Of a DNA stretch of 13,451 bases, positions 6,532-13,451 are shown one piece after another. Below the pieces are notes generated by a model, which had not been told where the DNA came from, ran no database searches, and saw only the letters and a list, made by a program, of their open reading frames with translations. The DNA lies in the NCBI GenBank assembly GCA_030037185.1, contig JASHRR010000488.1, positions 1 to 13,451 on the forward strand, in the 5' to 3' direction. How positions within the stretch are numbered: position 1 is the first letter of the stretch; each line of letters starts with the position of its first letter. The translations under genes and the position numbers were made by a program. Source of the DNA: Xanthobacteraceae bacterium (GTDB lineage Bacteria > Pseudomonadota > Alphaproteobacteria > Rhizobiales > Xanthobacteraceae).

Positions 6532-9500
6532 ATGGCGGTAGCTGTTCACGAGCTCGATGCGACGCCTGTGGAGATGATTGCTGGCGCCGCGACGAGGGCT
6601 GGCGGCCTCGATGAGCCGACGAAGGCCGACAGGACCGGCATTTTTGTTTCAATCGTGCCGGTGCACACGGCGGTCAGAGGACGCGTGCGGCTTCAGGTTG
6701 CCGGTCTGCGCCGGGCGCCGGAGCTCGCGAAGCTCATCGAGCGGGGGCTGACGGGGTTTGGCGGCGTCGACATGGTCTGCGCCAGCGCGCTGACCGGTAA
6801 CGTGACGGCCTGCTATGCGCCGGAGACCCCGCTAGACGACATTATTTCACGGATCGCGGCGCTTCTGCGCGGCGAAATCGTACCCGCGATCGATGAGGCG
6901 GAGGCGGTAGCGCAGCAGTGGCATGCTGCCGAGGTGGCGGAGGTGGCGAGCAGGCTCGGGACGCCGCCGCAAGGTCTTTCCAGTGAGGATGCTGCCCAGC
7001 GCCTGGCGCGCGAGGGCGCCAATGCGATGCCGTCCCTGCGACAGCGCTCGGAGCTGAGCATCCTGCTCAGCCAATTCAGCGGCTTGCCGGTTGCGCTCCT
7101 TGGCGGGGCCGCCCTGGTCTCGATCGCCATCGGCGGCTTCATCGAGGCGGGCGCTATCCTGGCCGTGGTCGCCCTCAATGGCGGCATCGGCTTCGCGACC
7201 GAGAGGCGGGCCGAGCGCACCATTGGCAGCTTGGAAGGCAGCGCGGCCCAGACCGCGCGGGTAATGCGCAGCGGCAGCGAATTTGAGATTCCCGCCGAAA
7301 CGATTGTTCCGGGCGACGTCATGATCTTGCGGCGTGGCATGGTCGTGCCAGCTGACGGCAGGCTGACGGCTGTTTGCGCCCTGGCGGTGAGCGAAGCTGC
7401 CCTGACCGGAGAAAGCCTGCCGGCGGCGAAATCCGTGGAGCCGCCGCGGCGCCCCGATGTGGCGCTCGCCGACCGGGTCAATATGGTCTATCGCGGCAGC
7501 ATCGTAACCGGCGGCAGCGGAACGGCGATCGTCGTGGCGACGGGAGCGCGCACCGAGGTCGGCCGTATTCACCGGCTGGTCGACGCAACGATCGCGCCCC
7601 AGACTCCTTTGCAAAGACAGCTCGACGCGATGGGCGAGCAGCTGGTTTGGATTACGCTGGCTGCGAGCGGTCTCATCTTTGGTGCCGGCTGGTTGCGCGG
7701 CCTTGCGCTCATGCAATTGGCGCGCTCGGCGCTCTCTGTGGCCGTCGCCGCGGTGCCCGAAGGTCTCCCCATGGTGGCGACATCGACCCTTGCACTCGGA
7801 ATCGAGAAGATGAGGCGACACGGCATTTTCATCCGGCGGCTCGAGGCCGTCGAGACCCTTGCCGCCGTCAACGTCATCTGCTTCGACAAGACCGGCACCC
7901 TCACCCACGGTTCTATGTCCCTCGAACAAATCGCCGTCGGTCGCTCAATCTGGCACCGCCGCAACGGCGCCTTCGTCGATCACGACAACGCGCCGGTGCG
8001 GCTGCAGCACGATTTTCGCCTGCGCCAATTGCTGACGGTGGTCAGCCTTTGCAGCGAGACCGATATCGACGAACGAGGCGGACAGAACGCCGTCAGCGGC
8101 ACGCCAACGGAGAATGCGTTGGTGCAGGCGGCCGTTGACCACGGTCTCGATGTGCCCGGCCTGAGGAAGCGATTTGCATGCGTGTCGACCCAGCATCGAA
8201 CCGAAACCGATCGCTTCATGGTAACCACCCACAGGGCGGAAAATGGGCTTCTGCTGGCCGTCAAGGGCAGCCCCCCGGAGGTCCTGGCGCGCTGCTCGTG
8301 GGAGCTGCGGCCCGATGGGACGCGCGAGGTGCTCACGGCTCAGAGACGTTCCGAGATCAACGACCTCAATGCCACAATGGCGGCAGGAGGGCTGCGCATC
8401 CTTGCGACCGCGTATCGGGAAGTTCGGGCGGGAGGCCTGCGCGCGGATTCTGTCGAGGCGGAGAGACTTGTTTGGATCGGCCTCGCAGGGCTCGCCGACC
8501 CGGTGCGCAGCAACTTGCCGGAGCTGATGGACAAACTGCACAACAGCGGCATCCAGACCATCATGTTGACAGGCGACCAGAGCGCCACCGCACGGGCTGT
8601 CGGCCGGCAGATCCGGCTGAGCGATCAAGAAACTGAAGTCATCGATGCGGCGGAACTTGATCGCCTCAGTGCAGCCGAACTCCGCCGCGTGGCGCGCCGC
8701 GCCCAAGCATTCGCTCGCATCAGTCCCGGGCAGAAGCTCAGGATCGTGCGTGCTTTGCAGAACTCTGGAGCGGTGGTCGCGATGTTCGGAGACGGCATCA
8801 ATGACAGCCCCGCGCTGCGTGCAGCCGATGTCGGCATCGCCATCGGCCGCGACGGCACAGCGGCGGCCCGGGAAGTTGCGGACGTGTTCTTTGCGACCGA
8901 GGACCTTACGGCATTGCCGATCGCAATCGAATGCGGCCGCACCACATATGAGAACATCCGCAGGGCGATCCACTACGTGCTGAGCAGCAACTCAAGCGAG
9001 ATCGCGCTGATGCTGGCGGGCACCGCAACCGGCATGGGCGAGATGCTGACGCCCATGCAGCTCCTGTGGATCAATCTGGTTTCGGACGTGATGCCGGCAA
9101 TCGCCCTCGCTGTCGAGCCTGCAGAAGCTGACGTGATGCGGCAGCCTCCAAAGCAGGCCAACGAGCGCATTCTGACCAGCGGCCATATCGCCCGGCTCGG
9201 CACTGAGGCGGGCGTGATTGCGGGGGGTGCATTTGCGGCCGGACTCTACGGCGCCCTGCGCCACGGCTTCGCCTCGCCACAGGTGAGAACGGCCGCTTTC
9301 GGCAGCCTGGTAACCGCGCAGCTTCTGCACGCCCTCACCTACCGATCCGCCCGCGGGGAGCGAGAGAGGACCGCAAGTTCGATCTTGCCGACCGTGATAG
9401 GCGCCTCGCTCGTCGCCCAGGCCGCCGCCATGCTCCTGCCCGGCTTGCGAAACGTGCTGGGCGTTGCCGCGCTCGACATGTTCGACGTCGTCGCCATGAT

Positions 9501-9735
9501 TGCGGGTGGGATATTGCCGTTCTTCGTGAACGCGGCAGGCAAGACGGAACGCGAGCAAAAAGCCACATTGCATTTCCGCAGCCTTAGACGCGAGGGGCCT
9601 TCCCCCTTCGCTCTCACTCGGCTGCAGCAACGAGCAGCGCCCGCGGCGCTGCCAATCGCGTCCTCGACCCCATCAGCCGGCGATGCAGCTGCCGCACGAG
9701 CACTTGGATTGCGGCTTCAAGGATCAACTCCCTGA
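6532..9735 (+). CDS. P-type cation ATPase (P2A-like) with N-terminal HMA-like domain
   Basis: A 1067-aa ATP-driven cation pump, numbered from the ATG at 6532, preceded by GGGTGAAG; an ATG at 6520 is an alternative. Residues 38-112 form an HMA_2-like domain (VHTAVRGRVRLQV ... LTGNVTACYAP) without CxxC. The core has all P-type motifs: TGES 292-295, PEGLP 409-413, phosphorylated Asp452 in DKTGTLTHG, KGSPPE, TGDQ 680-683 and GDGINDSP 753-760. Six hydrophobic segments follow the catalytic part, giving a ten-helix P2 layout instead of the P1B heavy-metal one; there is no CPC or SPC. Residues equivalent to the SERCA Ca2+ ligands are kept: E410 (E309), N820 (N768), E823 (E771), N848 (N796), S851 (T799), D852 (D800), while E908 is Q930. 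This points to Ca2+, Mn2+ or a similar cation; the family also contains Na+ and K+ pumps. A low-complexity tail of about 65 residues overlaps the convergent gene by 122 nt. Confidence 0.92.
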   Translation: MAVAVHELDATPVEMIAGAATRAGGLDEPTKADRTGIFVSIVPVHTAVRGRVRLQVAGLRRAPELAKLIERGLTGFGGVDMVCASALTGNVTACYAPETPLDDIISRIAALLRGEIVPAIDEAEAVAQQWHAAEVAEVASRLGTPPQGLSSEDAAQRLAREGANAMPSLRQRSELSILLSQFSGLPVALLGGAALVSIAIGGFIEAGAILAVVALNGGIGFATERRAERTIGSLEGSAAQTARVMRSGSEFEIPAETIVPGDVMILRRGMVVPADGRLTAVCALAVSEAALTGESLPAAKSVEPPRRPDVALADRVNMVYRGSIVTGGSGTAIVVATGARTEVGRIHRLVDATIAPQTPLQRQLDAMGEQLVWITLAASGLIFGAGWLRGLALMQLARSALSVAVAAVPEGLPMVATSTLALGIEKMRRHGIFIRRLEAVETLAAVNVICFDKTGTLTHGSMSLEQIAVGRSIWHRRNGAFVDHDNAPVRLQHDFRLRQLLTVVSLCSETDIDERGGQNAVSGTPTENALVQAAVDHGLDVPGLRKRFACVSTQHRTETDRFMVTTHRAENGLLLAVKGSPPEVLARCSWELRPDGTREVLTAQRRSEINDLNATMAAGGLRILATAYREVRAGGLRADSVEAERLVWIGLAGLADPVRSNLPELMDKLHNSGIQTIMLTGDQSATARAVGRQIRLSDQETEVIDAAELDRLSAAELRRVARRAQAFARISPGQKLRIVRALQNSGAVVAMFGDGINDSPALRAADVGIAIGRDGTAAAREVADVFFATEDLTALPIAIECGRTTYENIRRAIHYVLSSNSSEIALMLAGTATGMGEMLTPMQLLWINLVSDVMPAIALAVEPAEADVMRQPPKQANERILTSGHIARLGTEAGVIAGGAFAAGLYGALRHGFASPQVRTAAFGSLVTAQLLHALTYRSARGERERTASSILPTVIGASLVAQAAAMLLPGLRNVLGVAALDMFDVVAMIAGGILPFFVNAAGKTEREQKATLHFRSLRREGPSPFALTRLQQRAAPAALPIASSTPSAGDAAAARALGLRLQGSTP

Positions 9736-10114
9736 ACACGGCTTCACCTTGCCTCGTCGCAATTGCGATGGCCAGCCTGACGATGAGGCTGACGAAACTG
9801 GCACTGTCTGAACTGCGGTGAACGGGTTGAGGGTGGGCGATTTGACGCGCCCGCCGAGGTAAACCGGCAGGTGCAAGGCGCAACGCAAGGCCTGCGAAGC
9901 AATCGCGGACAGACGCGATCTCAAACCCGTCGCTGCACGTGATCACAATGCTGGCCGCCAGGGGGTTCACGCGAACGCAAAGCACCCCGGCGCGGCTCTC
10001 GAGGGCCCGCTGCAGTGCCGTGAAGTTGTCATGACGCTGCTGCCACCGGGGGATCCTGATGCGAATTCGGTGCGGCGTCCTGTGGACCACGAAGGCCCCG
10101 CTCCTTCCAGCCAT
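9614..10114 (-). CDS. HMA-like (HMA_2-type) domain protein, 166 aa
   Basis: Residues 9-75 (VVHRTPHRIRIRIPRW ... GVLCVRVNPLAASIVITC) align by eye with the N-terminal domain of the adjacent P-type ATPase and with the protein encoded just upstream: VH-x-x-P-x-R-(I/V)-R-(I/L), then a helix, GV, a second strand N/T-PL-x-x-S, and a third strand. No CxxC is present. After a Pro/Arg-rich linker a moderately hydrophobic helix (SFVSLIVRLAIAIATRQGEAVF) and an amphipathic C-terminus follow, so it may associate with the membrane. The ATG at 10114 is chosen because the HMA-like domain starts right after it; a weak GGACGAG lies upstream. It is 75 bp downstream of the larger HMA-like gene, likely in one transcript. 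Its last 122 nt overlap the 3' end of the ATPase gene on the other strand. Function unknown; ATPase partner or regulator is inference. Confidence 0.65.
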   Translation of the reverse strand: MAGRSGAFVVHRTPHRIRIRIPRWQQRHDNFTALQRALESRAGVLCVRVNPLAASIVITCSDGFEIASVRDCFAGLALRLAPAGLPRRARQIAHPQPVHRSSDSASFVSLIVRLAIAIATRQGEAVFRELILEAAIQVLVRQLHRRLMGSRTRLAAPRALLVAAAE

Positions 10115-10189
10115 GCTTGCTCGTCCAAAGCTTGCCGACCGGCTTTGTGGTCAGTCTTGGACGCTATGTGACCGCCTTAGACGAAATTA

Positions 10190-10876
10190 TCATGACAATT
10201 TGTCGGTCGCCTGCTCGAGAAGGCAACCGGCGGCCCGGGCGGCGGTTTGGGCATTGCAATCGGTCCTGATGCTGGCGGACTTCGCGGTTTGGGCGGCTGC
10301 AGCCGCCCAGCCGAGCTTTTTTGTCCGTTCGATTGCGGCAATCTGGCGCATGATGAGCGCGTAGAAGACAAGCGACGAAGCTGGCCCGAAAAGGCGCCCC
10401 CTCAGCGCCTGGTAGACACCGAGCGCCGCAAACCCCGCCGCGATGTCGGGCCGAGCGAGGATGCGATGAGCGCCGAAAGAATGCCAAAAATTCTCCACCG
10501 CGCTGCCGAGGACGTTTCCCTGAGCGGCTTGAAATAGGCTCAATCCAGAAAGTGCGGTGGCGGCGCCGTTGGTAAGCAAAGAGGCCTTGCTCACCTGCCC
10601 TGCCTTGTTGGGCTCCCCGCGCTTGGCGGCGGGTTCTGCTCGACCGGTCTCGAACAGGCTCTGATCAGCAGCCGCGGCAGTAATCGCATGCAGCGGCTCT
10701 GAGTAGTGCAGCATTATGCTTCCCGTCAGCGGCGTCGCAGTGAGCTCGTGCACTGCCGGATGCTTTGATAACTCCCGCACCACCTTCTCGAAGAAGGGAA
10801 CTTCGCCGCGCTTCGACGGAACGCGCAGGCGCACTCTTCCGGGCAACTGATGTTCAATGTGGGCGGCCGGAATCAT
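10190..10876 (-). CDS. HMA-like (HMA_2-type) domain membrane protein, 228 aa
   Basis: The start at 10876 follows AAGGAAG at good spacing; the frame runs open to 10957 but adds no family-like sequence. Residues 5-70 are the HMA-like domain (IEHQLPGRVRLRVPS ... VHELTATPLTGSIMLHYSEP), close to that of the P-type ATPase (RGRVRLQV ... ALTGNVTACYAP) and lacking CxxC. The second half has three hydrophobic stretches (LTNGAATALSGLSLF, PDIAAGFAALGVYQAL, SSLVFYALIMRQIAAI) and a basic, Ala-rich tail, indicating an inner-membrane protein with the HMA-like domain on the cytoplasmic side. Proteins of this build occur next to P-type ATPases and DUF5132-like genes in alphaproteobacteria, as far as I recall. 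It is the promoter-proximal gene of a minus-strand pair with the 166-aa protein and is divergent from the DUF445 gene. The substrate and the role of the HMA-like domain are unknown. Confidence 0.75.
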   Translation of the reverse strand: MIPAAHIEHQLPGRVRLRVPSKRGEVPFFEKVVRELSKHPAVHELTATPLTGSIMLHYSEPLHAITAAAADQSLFETGRAEPAAKRGEPNKAGQVSKASLLTNGAATALSGLSLFQAAQGNVLGSAVENFWHSFGAHRILARPDIAAGFAALGVYQALRGRLFGPASSLVFYALIMRQIAAIERTKKLGWAAAAAQTAKSASIRTDCNAQTAARAAGCLLEQATDKLS

Positions 10877-10931
10877 ATCGGTTTGCTTCCTTGCTAGGGT
10901 CAGAAATCTCCATTTCGGATTGCTTTGCGGC

Positions 10932-10959
10932 AATTGCCAGTCCCCGCGCGTTGGCAATT
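10932..10959. promoter_or_regulatory. Perfect dyad in the divergent promoter region
   Basis: AATTGCCA (10932-10939) and TGGCAATT (10952-10959) are perfect 8-bp inverted arms separated by 12 nt. The dyad sits between the divergent starts of the HMA-like gene (10876, minus) and the DUF445 gene (11025, plus), 56 and 66 nt from them, where an operator for a dimeric regulator would be expected. It could also be a chance hairpin. Confidence 0.45.
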
Positions 10960-11024
10960 TTGCGAGACGGCGACCTCCCGCAGCAAGTTCCGCGCTTGCC
11001 CCAAGTTCGGCGAAAGGATGCGCG

Positions 11025-12350
11025 ATGAACCCTGACGAGCCGATGCTTCGGCAACCTTCTCTCTACCCTGGCCCGCCTGCCGGGGAGGCTAGGGAGAGGG
11101 GCCGCGTTGCGTCGCGCAGGTCCGATGTGGTGAGGCGTAAGCGGCTGCGGCGCAACCGTCTGCTGGCAACCGGCATGCTGACCGGCATGGCAACCGTATT
11201 TGTGGCGACCCACCTGGTTCCCGAGCCGGGCTTTTTGACCTTGCTGATTCAAGCCGGCGCTGAGGCCGGGATGGTCGGCGGGGTCGCCGACTGGTTTGCC
11301 GTGACCGCCCTGTTCCGCCATCCGCTGGGCGTGCCAATCCCCCACACGGCGATCATTCCAACCAATAAAGACAGGATCGGCCGTACGCTCGGCCGTTTCG
11401 TCGAAGTTAACTTCCTGACGCCTGAGGTGCTGTTTCGAAAGTTGCGGCAGCTGCACGTCGGCCGCCGAGTCGCGAATTGGCTCGCGGCGCCCGCGACTGC
11501 CGGGCTCGTCGCTCATGCGATCACGTCCGCCCTGCCTAATTTGATCCGCTCGCTGCGCAGCCGCGATTTGCACGATTTCCTGCAGCGCGCGTTTGGCGAG
11601 GAGTTCAGCAACCCCGATGTGGCGCCGATCCTTGCTCACGCCATTCGCCTGCTCGCCGCGAGCGGCGAAGCGGACGTGATTTTTGACAGGGCGACAGAGG
11701 TTGCAATCCGCTGGCTCAGCGACAACAGGGCGCAGGTCGACAAGCTCGTCACCGAGCACAGCCGTTGGTGGATTCCGCCGGCGATCGACCGGCGCATTGC
11801 GTCGGCCGTGATGGATGGCGTGACCGAACTGCTCAGCGGGCTGAAGAAACCGCAGAGCGAGACACGCGCCAAATTCAGGGCAGCCTTGGTTGGCCTGGTG
11901 GCGGACCTCATCAACTCGCCCGAGCAGCGCCAGCAGGTCAATGACGCCGCAAGACGCCTGCTCGCGCACCCCGACACGCGCGCGTGGCTGAGTTCGATCT
12001 GCAATCAGCTTTGCGATGCGGCGGTTGGGGATCTAACGCAACCAGAATCTCGCCTTGCCGTTGCGCTGGAAAAACCAATTTCCCTCGTCGCCCAGACGCT
12101 TGCTTCCGACGAAATCATGCAGCAGCGCATCGATGATGCGGTGGAGCGCGTCGCTCATTCGCTCATCAGTTGGCGGACCGAAATTGGGTCCTTCATTGCC
12201 GAGGTGGTCCGGAACTGGGACACCCGAACGCTGGTCGAGCGCCTCGAACTGGTCGTCGGAAGCGATCTGCAATACATTCGAATGAACGGCACCATCGTGG
12301 GTGCGTGCGCGGGCTGCCTCATCTTTATTGCGACGCGCGCCTTGTCTTAG
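11025..12350 (+). CDS. DUF445 family membrane protein
   Basis: A 441-aa protein of the DUF445 family (E. coli YjiN, Bacillus YheB relatives), whose function is not established. The start at 11025 follows AAAGGA with 8-nt spacing; the frame is open 56 codons further upstream but would run across the start of the divergent gene. A basic stretch (RRKRLRRN, 37-44) precedes the first membrane segment (LLATGMLTGMATVFVATHLV, 46-65). The family signature follows: AGAEAGMVGGVADWFAVTAL (77-96), FRHPLGVPIPHTAIIPTNKDRIG (97-119) and GRFVEVNFLTPE. A long helical, soluble middle then leads to the C-terminal MNGTIVGACAGCLIFIATRAL membrane segment, so both ends are anchored and the middle lies on one side. 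It is divergent from the HMA-like pair and may share its promoter region; a functional link is not shown. Confidence 0.9.
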   Translation: MNPDEPMLRQPSLYPGPPAGEARERGRVASRRSDVVRRKRLRRNRLLATGMLTGMATVFVATHLVPEPGFLTLLIQAGAEAGMVGGVADWFAVTALFRHPLGVPIPHTAIIPTNKDRIGRTLGRFVEVNFLTPEVLFRKLRQLHVGRRVANWLAAPATAGLVAHAITSALPNLIRSLRSRDLHDFLQRAFGEEFSNPDVAPILAHAIRLLAASGEADVIFDRATEVAIRWLSDNRAQVDKLVTEHSRWWIPPAIDRRIASAVMDGVTELLSGLKKPQSETRAKFRAALVGLVADLINSPEQRQQVNDAARRLLAHPDTRAWLSSICNQLCDAAVGDLTQPESRLAVALEKPISLVAQTLASDEIMQQRIDDAVERVAHSLISWRTEIGSFIAEVVRNWDTRTLVERLELVVGSDLQYIRMNGTIVGACAGCLIFIATRALS

Positions 12351-12498
12351 ACCAGAACGGAGCGAACAGGCAGAATCGGGGCAGGCTCTGTGCACAGCTG
12401 ACCGATTCTCGTCGTGGTGTGGTCACTTTGATGCTTTCGATTCGTTACAGGCTTGGCAGGCTATCGAAGCCTTTGACCTTGGCGGGCAGGACCCGAAC

Positions 12499-13236
12499 AT
12501 GCACGTTCAATTCGTCGGCAGCGGCGATGCGTTCGGATCCGGGGGGCGCTTCAATACCTGCTTTCATGTGGTGAGTGCAGACTTGAACTTCCTCGTCGAT
12601 TGCGGCGCTTCGTCACTCATTGCTATGAAGCGTCTCGGCATCGACCCTAATGCGATCGATCTGATCGTCCTCACGCATTACCACGCTGACCACTGCGGCG
12701 GGGTGCCGTTCTTCATCCTCGACGCGCAATTTGTGGCAAAGCGCATGCGCCCTCTCGCCATCGCGGGCCCCCCTCCCATTAAGGAGTGGTTCCCGCGTCA
12801 GATGGAGACCGCCTTTGCGGGATCTTCGCGCTCGGCCAAGACGTTCGAGGTGTCGCTGGTTGAGCTTGCGCCCGAGCATCCATGGCTCTTCAGGAATGCC
12901 GAGATCCGATCGGTCCGGGTGCGCCACGGTTTGCCGCCGGAGTCCTGTCACGGATATCGGATCAGCGTTGGTGGCAAAGTGCTCGCTTTTAGCGGCGATA
13001 CCGAATGGACCGACAGCCTCATCGAGCTTGGGCGCGACGCGGATCTGTTCGTGTCCGAGGCCTATGTGTACGACCGGCCGGTGCAGATGCATCTTGCCTA
13101 CCGTCAGCTGATCGAAAAATTGGATTTGATCCGACCAAAACGCCTGATCATCACTCACATGAGCGACGACATGCTCAGCCGTGGCGACGCCGCCGCATGC
13201 GAGAAAGCGCAGGATGGTTTGATCGTAGAGATTTGA
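12499..13236 (+). CDS. MBL-fold metallo-hydrolase (RNase Z-like)
   Basis: A 245-aa metallo-beta-lactamase-fold hydrolase with a complete dinuclear metal site. Numbered from the ATG at 12499, the ligands are H60, H62, D64 and H65 in THYHADHCGG, H143 in VRVRHG, D167 in FSGDTEWTDSL and H220 in LIITHMSDDML. The first strand MHVQFVGSGDAFGSGGRFNTCF and the order of these motifs place it among RNase Z/ElaC-like and related small hydrolases, but the flexible exosite arm of true tRNase Z is not evident, so the substrate is unknown. The start at 12499 is taken because the MBL core begins there; the frame is open back to 12301, inside the DUF445 gene, but that extension is Arg/Ser-rich and unrelated to the family. 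It follows the DUF445 gene by 148 bp on the same strand and could be read through from it. Confidence 0.88.
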   Translation: MHVQFVGSGDAFGSGGRFNTCFHVVSADLNFLVDCGASSLIAMKRLGIDPNAIDLIVLTHYHADHCGGVPFFILDAQFVAKRMRPLAIAGPPPIKEWFPRQMETAFAGSSRSAKTFEVSLVELAPEHPWLFRNAEIRSVRVRHGLPPESCHGYRISVGGKVLAFSGDTEWTDSLIELGRDADLFVSEAYVYDRPVQMHLAYRQLIEKLDLIRPKRLIITHMSDDMLSRGDAAACEKAQDGLIVEI

Positions 13237-13269
13237 CCGCGCAAGCGTGATAAGCCGTTAAGGCCGCCT

Positions 13270-13451
13270 TCAATCAAGCCGTATTGCGGCATCGCGGATC
13301 ACTTTGGTCCACAAATCGAATTCCGACTTGATGAACTTGTCGGTTTCGGCGACCGGCAATTGCATCAATGCACCGCCAGTCCTCTCGAAGGTTCCCTTGA
13401 GTTCGGCCGCAGCAATCCGCGTCTCCTGCCGCAGTTGCCCGAGTACCTCCG
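13270..13451 (-). CDS. Bug/TctC substrate-binding protein, C-terminal fragment at window edge
   Basis: The minus strand is open from the window end to a TGA at 13270-13272 and encodes 60 residues ending in a helix and FIKSEFDLWTKVIRDAAIRLD. This matches the ending of the tripartite tricarboxylate transporter substrate-binding (Bug) family, where E-x-x-K-F-I-x-x-E-x-x-x-W-x-K-V-I-x-x-A is the usual last helix, preceded by a strand such as GTFERTGGALMQLPVAE. Full-length family members have about 300-330 residues with a signal peptide, so most of the gene lies outside the window. These periplasmic proteins bind carboxylates and other small organic acids. The gene converges on the MBL-fold gene with 33 bp between the stop codons. 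Confidence 0.7.
   Translation of the reverse strand, partial: EVLGQLRQETRIAAAELKGTFERTGGALMQLPVAETDKFIKSEFDLWTKVIRDAAIRLD

Noticed and set aside
6640..6880. The N-terminal domain of the ATPase as a classical CxxC heavy-metal binding domain
   Set aside because: No CxxC pair is present; the two Cys (in MVCAS and ACYAP) are far apart, so thiol-based Cu/Zn binding is not supported.
6847..7929. A 360-codon minus-strand open frame inside the ATPase gene
   Set aside because: It is exactly antisense to motifs of the ATPase core (TGES, PEGLP) and has a His/Arg/Gly-rich composition with no recognisable domain.
10854..11969. A 371-codon minus-strand open frame
   Set aside because: It is antisense to the DUF445 signature region and would run through the divergent promoter region; no domain is visible.
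12301..12498. N-terminal extension of the MBL-fold protein
   Set aside because: The 66 added residues are unlike the family and begin within the DUF445 gene; the core fold begins at the ATG at 12499.

Overview
The window is GC-rich and gene-dense and looks like a chromosomal segment of an alphaproteobacterium of the order Hyphomicrobiales (Rhizobiales), most likely from the Bradyrhizobium/Rhodopseudomonas/Xanthobacteraceae side. This rests on the style of the proteins: an Omp31-type beta-barrel protein, a GT39-like membrane protein with a GHEFQLGSAFGPP motif, a family 4 uracil-DNA glycosylase with a Pro/Ala-rich N-terminal linker, a stand-alone AsnC-type ligand-binding domain, and the C-terminus of a Bug/TctC binding protein. 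No rRNA, tRNA or CRISPR array was seen.

Left part (1-4404): the 3' end of a uracil-DNA glycosylase gene, an outer-membrane beta-barrel gene, a convergent polytopic GT39-like glycosyltransferase gene that shares a hairpin terminator with it, and rnhB (ribonuclease HII). These are housekeeping or envelope genes. The gap of almost 600 bp upstream of rnhB (4405-4995) holds an 11-bp tandem repeat, a pair of TTATCAACGTG direct repeats, and what looks like the decayed right end of an IS200/IS605 (tnpB) element.

Central part (4996-10876): a 78-aa AsnC/Lrp ligand-binding protein without a DNA-binding domain, divergent from the most unusual block of the window. Three plus-strand genes encode two small membrane proteins that share an AP-x3-PALRP-x5-LKAG motif (DUF5132-like) and a large P-type ATPase. 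Two minus-strand genes converge on the ATPase and encode small proteins with the same N-terminal HMA-like (HMA_2-type) domain that the ATPase carries. None of the three HMA-like domains has the CxxC metal site. The ATPase membrane core has the residues of a P2A (SERCA-like) cation pump. My inference is that the five proteins form a membrane-bound cation-transport assembly, comparable in outline to the mycobacterial PacL (DUF1490)/Ctp P-ATPase platforms; substrate and assembly are not shown by the sequence.

Right part (11025-13451): a DUF445 membrane protein gene divergent from the HMA pair across a short promoter region with a perfect 8-bp dyad, a metallo-beta-lactamase-fold hydrolase gene, and the 3' end of a tripartite tricarboxylate transporter substrate-binding (Bug) gene on the minus strand.
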